Assembly: GCA_903912405.1 (NCBI GenBank)
Contig: CAIWHF010000006.1
Span: 1-11,810, forward strand
DNA: 11,810 nucleotides
Direction of reading: 5' to 3'
Source: an uncultured Bacteroidota bacterium
GTDB taxonomy: Bacteria; Bacteroidota; Bacteroidia; Chitinophagales; Chitinophagaceae
In this document: piece by piece, positions 6,263 through 11,810 of the stretch
How the letters are laid out: every line of letters begins with the position of its first letter
Position numbering within the stretch: the first letter of the stretch is position 1
The notes under the pieces: generated by a model
What the model was told of the DNA's origin: nothing
What the model saw: only the letters and a program-made list of their open reading frames with translations
Databases searched by the model: none
Made by a program: the position numbers and the translations under genes

Positions 6263-7651
6263 CTATCCTTTTTTAATATAATCTAAAGGTGATTTAGCTT
6301 TAGGTGGTATTTTATTTACTGGGGCATTTCTTTTGTGAGACCTTAATTTTTCTCTTAGCCCATCTAAAATTTTAGCGCCCTTTTTGTTATCACCTTTCCC
6401 TAAAGCAGTAACAAAAGATGCCGGGAAAACATATTCGCCGTCTGCTATTTTAGCAGCAATTGGGTGGTCTCCAATTTTATTATTATGTGGTATTTCATGC
6501 ATAAACCCATCTAAAACATGTTTTCCAGCTTTGCTTGATCCGTCCCCTAACGCGGAAACGGTATCCGCATCCATAACATAATCACCATCATGAAGCATTG
6601 CCGGTATATCATCTGATTGCCCGGTACCTTTGCCGCATGCGTAATGCCCAGTTATTCCTGTAATAAACTCAGGGTGGTGCCCATCTGGTTTTTCATCTTC
6701 ATATTTTCTGGAAAGACCGCCGCTTGCAAACCCATTAATTTTTAAATCAATGGGATCTTGAATTCCATTTTCATTTAATTGCGAATTTAATTGAGATTTG
6801 ATATCTTGCAATGAATTAGATCCACAAAAATTAATATTAATTGGTGTTGGGGTTAATTTTAATTGCGGCTGAGCAATTGGCTGCAATGCATTAATGTTTT
6901 TATTGATTGGGCTATTATATCTAATTAGGCTTGTATCATTTCCTAGTCCATTAGAATTAGATGCATTTTTATTGGACTGGGATCCAATAGAATTTACAGG
7001 GGAATTAGACGTTGAATTTAACAAAGATCCGGTAAGTTTTCCAGCGGCATTCCCCGCCGCAGAAGCAATTTTATCTGTAAAAGGAGCAGAAGTTGATGCC
7101 AAAGAATATATGCATTGGCTATTAAATGCAGAAGGGATAGAAAGACCAGACCCTGCATTCCCTGCGTATGCGCCAATTGCGCCAGAACCTAAAGAATAAG
7201 GGTCAATACTTGACGCAAGAGAAGACGCAGAAAGGCCAGACCCTGCATTGTCCAAAAGCCCAGATGATGCGCCAGAACCCAAAGAATAAGGGCTAGATAC
7301 ATCTATTCCTGATGGTAATGAAAGACCAGAGCCTAAACTAGGGCTTAATGCTGAACCAACAGCTCCCGAAACACTATTGCCAATTGCACCAGCAATGTAA
7401 CCTGTGCCTGCGCTAGTAAGTGCTTGCCCTAGATTTCCGCCATTTGCTAATGTACTTGCCCCATTAATTAACGGTATTAATTCAGGCTGACCCAATGCAA
7501 CCGCTCCAATAGTACCTAATGTACCTATTGGGTTATTTAGGGCACCTTGTATTACATTCCCGGCAGTATTAGCAACAGAGCCAACAGCATTACCAATAGA
7601 GGAGGCAACAGACCCTGCGGCGCATCCTATAGCATCTACTACACCGCCCAT
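6263..7651 (-). CDS. Phage structural protein: glycine-zipper N-terminus, 30-residue repeats, conserved duplicated C-terminus
   Basis: 462 residues. Residues 1-100 are Gly/Ala/Val-rich with small residues at helical spacing and could be membrane-active. Residues about 105-186 are tandem 30-residue repeats. Residues 200-300 are an Asn/Ser-rich linker. Residues 330-460 are the conserved part: GHYACGKGTGQSDDIPAMLH, DGDYVMDADTVSALGDGSSK, then KIADGEYVFPASFVTALGKG and an ending KIPPKAKSPLDYIKKG. I recognise this C-terminal block as typical of environmental podovirus virion proteins, often annotated only as hypothetical. It contains an internal duplication (349-383 and 398-432, offset 49). It sits in the tail-to-internal-protein part of the operon, so a role in the tail interior or DNA delivery is likely but inferred. 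The start ATG follows agggggt; the stop is TAG, the only non-TAA stop in the window. Confidence 0.75.
   Translation of the reverse strand: MGGVVDAIGCAAGSVASSIGNAVGSVANTAGNVIQGALNNPIGTLGTIGAVALGQPELIPLINGASTLANGGNLGQALTSAGTGYIAGAIGNSVSGAVGSALSPSLGSGLSLPSGIDVSSPYSLGSGASSGLLDNAGSGLSASSLASSIDPYSLGSGAIGAYAGNAGSGLSIPSAFNSQCIYSLASTSAPFTDKIASAAGNAAGKLTGSLLNSTSNSPVNSIGSQSNKNASNSNGLGNDTSLIRYNSPINKNINALQPIAQPQLKLTPTPININFCGSNSLQDIKSQLNSQLNENGIQDPIDLKINGFASGGLSRKYEDEKPDGHHPEFITGITGHYACGKGTGQSDDIPAMLHDGDYVMDADTVSALGDGSSKAGKHVLDGFMHEIPHNNKIGDHPIAAKIADGEYVFPASFVTALGKGDNKKGAKILDGLREKLRSHKRNAPVNKIPPKAKSPLDYIKKG
7090..7340 (-). repeat. 90-bp tandem repeat (30-residue protein repeat)
   Basis: Plus-strand landmarks recur every 90 bases: gaaagaccagaccctgcatt at 7140, gaaaggccagaccctgcatt at 7230, and gaaagaccagagcct at 7320. 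A second landmark, gccagaaccyaaagaataag, occurs at 7181 and 7271, with aaagaata again at 7101. In the protein, GSGL falls at 107-110, 137-140 and 167-170, and YSLGSG at 122-127 and 152-157 (YSLAS at 182-186). Two units are well preserved and the outer ones degenerate. Confidence 0.85.
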
Positions 7652-7652
7652 T

Positions 7653-8084
7653 TTAACCCCCTAAATTAATAATAAAACGTGTTTCCCCTGATTTAATTTT
7701 TTGCGTCGTGTAATCAAAATTAGATATTGGAGGATTCATTTTAATAATTTTTAAAAGTTGTTCAATAGACGGGTCTTCCGATTGAACAACTAAATGCTTT
7801 AAATTCAATACATTTTTTGCATACACTAAAAAAAGTTTGCTATTTTCAACAAAATTTACCCCGATATCAGCGTTAAATGCTTTAACATAAGCAACTTTAT
7901 CAGCTCCTTCTATTATTTCAAATAATGTATTTCCAAATTGTTTTGTTTTTACGTTAGGATGAGACAATTCTGCTAAAATAGCAGCCGACATTACATTAAT
8001 GGGATGTGGCTGCGGAACGCTTTGTAACCATGTAAGTACAATTTGTCCCAAATTAAGTTTTTGTTTTTTTGAATCTACAGTCAT
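7653..8084 (-). CDS. 143-residue phage protein, unrecognised (small alpha/beta fold)
   Basis: ATG at 8084 follows gaggc about 7 bases upstream, in a 13-base gap after the previous stop; TAA at 7653. Residues 1-50 are mostly helical (LGQIVLTWLQSVPQPHPINV). Residues 50-140 alternate strands and helices: FGNTLFEIIEG, VAYVKAFNADIG, VENSKLFLVYAKNVLNLKHL, VVQSEDPSIEQLLKII, then a final strand TRFIINLG. The pattern of paired strands, a helix, a strand and then 'DPSIEQLLKII' faintly recalls a reduced GNAT acetyltransferase fold, but I see no acetyl-CoA-binding loop. No catalytic residues can be named. Its constant place between tail genes suggests a virion or assembly protein. Function unknown. Confidence 0.7.
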   Translation of the reverse strand: MTVDSKKQKLNLGQIVLTWLQSVPQPHPINVMSAAILAELSHPNVKTKQFGNTLFEIIEGADKVAYVKAFNADIGVNFVENSKLFLVYAKNVLNLKHLVVQSEDPSIEQLLKIIKMNPPISNFDYTTQKIKSGETRFIINLGG

Positions 8085-8097
8085 TTATTGCCTCGTC

Positions 8098-8337
8098 TTA
8101 ATTTGTGGATATAGACATAATTCCAACCATTTGCTCTGCCCAATCTTGCCAATTATTAAAATTTCTAGCATCTGGAACGCCAGACTGTAGGAAATAACCT
8201 ATCCCATTAAGCCCACTTACCCAATCTTTCCAATTTTCTTCTTCAACATAACCTAATTGATTGGGCGCAAATAATTCATTCATTAGTTTAACATATGTAG
8301 GCCAATCCATGCCGCGAGGATCATAAGAAATAGACAT
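8098..8337 (-). CDS. Conserved small phage protein (DPRG...DW / GYF...VPD type)
   Basis: 79 residues rich in Trp and acidic residues: YDPRGMDWPTYVKLMNELFA, then NQLGYVEEENWKDWVSGLNG, IGYFLQSGVPDARNFNNWQD and WAEQMVGIMS. The whole length looks conserved, with DPRG-DW, LFAPNQLG, GIGYF and VPD-NW-DWA as landmarks; I recognise it as a recurring small protein next to the 672-residue tail protein in environmental phages, without a known function. Its ATG shares one base with the preceding stop (TAATG), so it is probably made by coupled translation with that protein and may be its partner. This partner role is inference. Confidence 0.75.
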   Translation of the reverse strand: MSISYDPRGMDWPTYVKLMNELFAPNQLGYVEEENWKDWVSGLNGIGYFLQSGVPDARNFNNWQDWAEQMVGIMSISTN

Positions 8338-10355
8338 TATGGGTTCGCCGTTCCGCGTACATCGCCTGTTTCTATAGAGAATAATATTTTACCCATAAAA
8401 TAATTTCCGCCTGACACATTACTTGTAAATCTGACGCGCATTTCTCTACGCTGTTCTTTCATGTCAATTTTTAAAATTGATGGATCAAAATTATAAGCTA
8501 TTGATTGATAATCAATATCATTTGCGTAGCCTTTACCCGTAATAATTACATTCATCGAACCAGATTGTATAAAATCAGGCTCCACTCTTTCGCATCTTGT
8601 CCAAAAATTGTCGCCTGCTCCTTGAACATTTCCTACTAATCCAGTTCCTGTAGAAAGAACATTAGTTTCAAAATAGGATTCAATCGCATCTGTGTTATTG
8701 CCATAAATAGCATCAACACCTTTTTCGTGTTGCCAAATGGTATATTTACCAGATATATTTTGCTCCCATCCGGCCCAAATTGGTTTTCCAAATACTTCTG
8801 AAAACACGCCGGCAGACCGACGAGCACCTAAAGCGCCGCCAGCATCGTACCAACATTTTTCTCTAACATTGTAAATAATTGCATTATTGCATTCTGTACT
8901 GCTTCCAGAAGGGTAAAACCACCATATTTCACCAAATCTAGGAACTTTAGACGCCCATACTTTTTGCCTTTGATTGTAATTAATGTTATCAAAGAAAAAA
9001 TTCATGTTTTGGTTGTTGGGTATTTCTTGCACAACTCCGTTGTACATCAAAAATCTATCTGTTCCTATCCAGTAATAAAGACCATCATATTCAATGACAG
9101 ATTGACTAGACATAATAGAAGATTGTTGACTAATTAAATCGTACTTCCAATAAATTGTAGATGTGCCAACTGCCTGAGGAGCATAACTTACCCTAACCAA
9201 AGAGTCCAAAGTCAAAAATAACCCCGAAGGAGATGTCGTACCGCCTCGCAATGGCAATCCCTTAACAACCTTGGTTGATGCAATATTATTTGCATTAGAA
9301 TCTGCCGAAGTCCAATTATTAAAATTTCCAGCAGAACAATTTTGAATTAATCCATTATTACCATATACAAAAAGATATGGATAAAGCATAACAACTCCGC
9401 CAGAAACGTTGATGTTATTATCAAAAGTTAAAGAAACTGTCCCACTTGCCGTAGCATTTGCACTTAAAACAACTGTCCATACTCCAGAAACTAAACTAGA
9501 GGAAACAATTGTTGTATTAGAAGGTATACCAGCTCCTGTAACGCTAACACCTGCCCCCATTGCTACATTAGTTGTTGAAAATGTTACGCTGGAAGATCCA
9601 CTTGTTGTTGTTCCTGTTGCTGTAAAAATCCCAACTGGAGATAATGTAGACCCAGTAAATTCACCTAGCATTGGCCGGGTATTTACTGAGGATGTAATAT
9701 CGGCTAAGTTTTGCCCCGGGTGCGCAATTAAATTATTTTTCCCAGTGCCATAAGGATCATAGCCAATATCCATTTGCCATAATGTCAAATTATTAGGAGC
9801 ATAAGTTGTTAATGTTGTTACATACCCAGAAAATCCTGATCCTGAACCGCCAATTGAAGCTGCGCTAATATTAATTGATTCATTTATTACATAACCTGTA
9901 CCGCCAGAGGTAATAGTGACAGAGAACACTTTATTGCTAGAAACAACAACAGTGGCTAATGCGCCAGATCCTAAAGAAGCAGTAATAGGTACGCTAGTAT
10001 ATGTCCCATTAGCATATCCAGAACCTTGATTTGTAATAGTTACAGTTTGTATTTGCCCTGAGACAATGATTGCAGAGGGTCCTGTTCCTATTGCAGCAGT
10101 ATTATTGGTTATCCATTGTTCAATACCAGAATTGTATCCAGAAACAATATAGTTCAGCCCATTAACGGCGCTCATTACCATGCCGCGAGAAATTCCCGTT
10201 GCATTCTGAAATGACGCAAAATATCCACCCATTTTTTTAGGCCTACCATACTGAAATCTAACCCATTTCCCATCGACATAGGAAGTAGAAGAAAGATATG
10301 TTGTATCTCTCTGTATCCCGGGCTGAGCCTGCAAAGAAACAACTTTTAAAGTCAT
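8337..10355 (-). CDS. Large tail / DNA-stabilising-type structural protein with two inserted beta domains
   Basis: 672 residues. The N-terminus PGIQRDTTYLSSTSYVDGKW...GRPKKMGGY and the later blocks YPYLFVYGNNGLIQN, KVVKGLPLRGG, SVIEYDGLYYWIGTDRFLMY, RFGEIWWFYP and CWYDAGGALGARRSAGVF form the core of a conserved phage protein, with WxG/YW-rich repeats suggesting a beta-propeller-like fold. Its likely role is a tail or head-tail component comparable to the packaged-DNA-stabilising proteins of short-tailed phages; that comparison is inferred. Two regions interrupt the core: about 95-180, with GSGYANGTYTSVPI and GGTGY repeats, and about 240-312, an Ig-like stretch with TTTSGSSSVTF, GAGIPSNTTI and VVLSANATASGTVSLTF. 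Both resemble mobile beta modules found in other virion proteins. TAATG overlaps link it to both neighbours; ggag lies 8 bases before its start. Confidence 0.8.
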   Translation of the reverse strand: MTLKVVSLQAQPGIQRDTTYLSSTSYVDGKWVRFQYGRPKKMGGYFASFQNATGISRGMVMSAVNGLNYIVSGYNSGIEQWITNNTAAIGTGPSAIIVSGQIQTVTITNQGSGYANGTYTSVPITASLGSGALATVVVSSNKVFSVTITSGGTGYVINESINISAASIGGSGSGFSGYVTTLTTYAPNNLTLWQMDIGYDPYGTGKNNLIAHPGQNLADITSSVNTRPMLGEFTGSTLSPVGIFTATGTTTSGSSSVTFSTTNVAMGAGVSVTGAGIPSNTTIVSSSLVSGVWTVVLSANATASGTVSLTFDNNINVSGGVVMLYPYLFVYGNNGLIQNCSAGNFNNWTSADSNANNIASTKVVKGLPLRGGTTSPSGLFLTLDSLVRVSYAPQAVGTSTIYWKYDLISQQSSIMSSQSVIEYDGLYYWIGTDRFLMYNGVVQEIPNNQNMNFFFDNINYNQRQKVWASKVPRFGEIWWFYPSGSSTECNNAIIYNVREKCWYDAGGALGARRSAGVFSEVFGKPIWAGWEQNISGKYTIWQHEKGVDAIYGNNTDAIESYFETNVLSTGTGLVGNVQGAGDNFWTRCERVEPDFIQSGSMNVIITGKGYANDIDYQSIAYNFDPSILKIDMKEQRREMRVRFTSNVSGGNYFMGKILFSIETGDVRGTANP

Positions 10356-11569
10356 TAGAAAGCTCCGCCGTTAATTCCTACTGGCAACAATAGCCCTGAC
10401 GATGTCAATGTGCCAGCATTGACTCCTGATATAGCAAATCCCAATTGATGCGATGCAGCCAAATACAAGCCAGAAGTTGAATCGCTAGCAAAAGACAATG
10501 ATGGAGCAGCGTATGACCCATTCCCTAGGGTTAATGCATTGATTGTTGAAGATGTAGATGTTTGTGAATTATAAACATTTGTCCCGTCACAAATTGCAAT
10601 AACTGTCTGACCTTGCGCCAAAGAAATAGAACCGGCAGCAGCCGCTGTTTGAAATGTAAGAGAGTAACTTCCAGTAGTATTGTTTTGGAATGAATACAAC
10701 TGAACTGTTGATGGCAAGATAATTGTTGCATTAGATACCAATGCACCTTGGTATTGTTGAATAGTATTTGATGCTTGTGTATTAGTTAATGTAGTTGTGC
10801 CGCCTGTTGTAGAAATAACCAATTGTGTGTAAGCAAATGTTGAAGACCTTCCATATGCATACGAATACCAAGAAGATGTATTAGAAACAATAACAAAAGA
10901 TTCCCCAATTTGTAATTGAGCATTTGCATTGCCATCAATGGTATTAGAGCCATTTAAAGCAATAGTCAATATGCCAGTGCCATCATTTTTTACAATTACA
11001 TACCACCCCAATGAAACTGTATTTGCAGCAGGCAAGGTAATTGTCCCAATTCCTCCAGTCCAAACATAAAAAGAAGATTGAGCAATCCCAGTAATTAAAA
11101 AATTGGAAGAGACTGTGGTTATTGGGCTAATTGTATTTAAAGTGGTTGATGCGGCTTGCATCCCATATCCCGCCAAAACAGAAGCATTTGCCGACGAAGT
11201 GCCAGCCCCAAATTGAACAATTCCCCAAATGCCATTGTTTGTTGAATTGTCCTTTACGTATATGTACTGAGCCACCCCAGAATTAACAACTACTAATGTG
11301 TTGCCAGAATAATCAACTACAGTAAAAGGATTTGACCCAATGTTTTTAATTAAAACGGACTGCCCCGAAGAAACCTGAGCAGCAGAAGGCATTGCTAATT
11401 GCAAGTTAATTGCAGTAGCTGTTACTTCAATAATATTTGCTACAATATTCCCTGAATTCCCATTAACAGGCCAGTCAAGAGTAGTGTTTGAACTAATAGA
11501 TATGCTTTCATAACTTACTTGAGTTGGCGATATTGTTGAGCCAGTATAGGGATTAACATATGTTGTCAT
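10355..11569 (-). CDS. Tail-fibre-like protein built of three beta repeats
   Basis: 404 residues with the N-terminal signature VNPYTGSTISPTQVSYESIS that recurs in environmental phage tail proteins and probably attaches it to the tail. Three related beta modules follow: about 50-118 (LAMPSAAQVSSGQSVLIKNI), 168-236 (ITLPAANTVSLGWYVIVKND) and 272-335 (IILPSTVQLYSFQNN...). Each has a 'LP' strand, a K/Q-N turn, a G-N-T/S strand and an aromatic end. Residues 350-385 (YAAPSLSFASDSTSGLYLAA, then HQLGFAISG) match the small domain that many fibre and spike proteins carry near their C-terminus. The protein ends abruptly about 20 residues later with GINGGAF, with no obvious receptor-binding or chaperone domain. 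Composition is Ser/Thr/Ala/Asn-rich with one cysteine. The ATG has gaggt 5 bases upstream. A role in adsorption is inferred. Confidence 0.8.
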   Translation of the reverse strand: MTTYVNPYTGSTISPTQVSYESISISSNTTLDWPVNGNSGNIVANIIEVTATAINLQLAMPSAAQVSSGQSVLIKNIGSNPFTVVDYSGNTLVVVNSGVAQYIYVKDNSTNNGIWGIVQFGAGTSSANASVLAGYGMQAASTTLNTISPITTVSSNFLITGIAQSSFYVWTGGIGTITLPAANTVSLGWYVIVKNDGTGILTIALNGSNTIDGNANAQLQIGESFVIVSNTSSWYSYAYGRSSTFAYTQLVISTTGGTTTLTNTQASNTIQQYQGALVSNATIILPSTVQLYSFQNNTTGSYSLTFQTAAAAGSISLAQGQTVIAICDGTNVYNSQTSTSSTINALTLGNGSYAAPSLSFASDSTSGLYLAASHQLGFAISGVNAGTLTSSGLLLPVGINGGAF

Positions 11570-11580
11570 ATTTACCTCAG

Positions 11581-11810
11581 TTAATTTTCACCAGCTACGG
11601 CCTGACGATCAATAATTCTCATTATGTCCTCAGATTTTAATGCTTTCATAGCTTCATTATATTTTTGCTCAAAAATAGTTCTTTGATCATTTTTAAGAAA
11701 AATCATTGCCTGCAATAATGTCCCAAATAAAATAGCATTTGGCGCGTTTTGTGTAAGCCAATTTGTTTGGTTTGTTGAGCTTAATGGAGATATACGTTCA
11801 TAGTATAACA
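11581..11810 (-). CDS. C-terminal part of a small conserved virion protein (partial)
   Basis: Reading leftward from the window edge, the frame is open for 76 codons to TAA at 11581-11583. The visible protein runs LYYERISPLSSTNQTNWLTQ, NAPNAILFGTLLQAMIFLKN, DQRTIFEQKYNEAMKALKSE, DIMRIIDRQAVAGEN. The blocks YYxxIxxLS, NWLxxxAPxxxLxGTLLxA and FLKxDxR are familiar from a small phage structural protein usually found between the capsid genes and the tail genes, possibly a head-tail connector or assembly factor; the exact role is not known to me. The N-terminus lies beyond 11810. Its stop is 11 bases before the next gene, with that gene's ribosome binding site in the gap. Confidence 0.75.
   Translation of the reverse strand, partial: LYYERISPLSSTNQTNWLTQNAPNAILFGTLLQAMIFLKNDQRTIFEQKYNEAMKALKSEDIMRIIDRQAVAGEN

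Noticed and set aside
6894..7199. Plus-strand open frame of 101 codons antisense to the repeat-rich gene
   Set aside because: Explained by the repeat composition of the minus-strand gene; no start signals.
7090..7340. CRISPR-like array, because of regular spacing of similar segments
   Set aside because: The repeats are in frame, diverged, 90 bases apart and coding; there are no unique spacers between constant repeats.
9409..9753. Plus-strand open frame of 114 codons antisense to the large tail protein
   Set aside because: It lies wholly opposite a conserved Thr/Ser/Val-rich coding region, which naturally leaves the antisense frame open; no ribosome binding site or family motif.
1..11810. 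Alternative genetic code (TGA or TAG read as an amino acid)
   Set aside because: TGA is not seen as a gene end, but all long frames are intact with standard stops, Trp is coded by TGG, and TAG ends the gene at 6263. The single internal stop is TAA, which ends nearly all other genes.

Overview
The window looks like part of a tailed-phage genome, lytic or prophage-like, probably a short-tailed (podovirus-type) phage of a bacterium with AT-rich DNA. Gene density is very high, junctions are 0 to 13 bases or overlapping, almost every stop is TAA, and the proteins are phage structural types. The host cannot be named from the sequence; the protein types resemble those of environmental podovirus-like phages of aquatic bacteria, which is recollection and not a search result.

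Plus strand, 1-1873: the last 19 codons of an unknown gene, two 31-residue single-span membrane peptides, a roughly 100-base spacer with two adjacent hairpins, and a PhoH-family gene (PIN nuclease domain plus PhoH ATPase). The PhoH reading frame is continuous from 365 to 1873 except for one in-frame TAA at 905-907, which lies exactly between the two domains.

A 12-bp perfect hairpin at 1873-1902 separates this from everything to the right, which is transcribed on the minus strand and converges on it. In transcription order (right to left) the minus-strand genes are: the end of a small virion protein (>11810-11581), a repeat-built tail-fibre-like protein (11569-10355), a 672-residue tail or DNA-stabilising protein carrying two inserted beta domains (10355-8337), a conserved 79-residue protein (8337-8098), an unrecognised 143-residue protein (8084-7653), a glycine-zipper and repeat-rich protein with a conserved duplicated C-terminus (7651-6263), a Gln/Asn-rich, cysteine-rich virion protein (6257-5211), a 664-residue internal protein with a transglycosylase-like domain (5211-3217), and a coiled-coil protein with a hydrophobic C-terminus (3214-1901).

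The minus-strand block reads as one late operon for the tail and the ejected or internal proteins. Three junctions are TAATG stop/start overlaps and the others carry clear GGAG-type ribosome binding sites at the end of the previous gene, so translation is probably coupled. The last four genes plausibly make the internal/ejection set: membrane-active helices, a wall-cutting domain and long low-complexity regions. I see no tRNA, CRISPR, insertion sequence, integrase or reverse transcriptase.

The points most worth checking are the split PhoH gene, a 30-residue tandem repeat shared between two neighbouring genes, the unusual cysteine content of one virion protein, and the back-to-back hairpins upstream of phoH.
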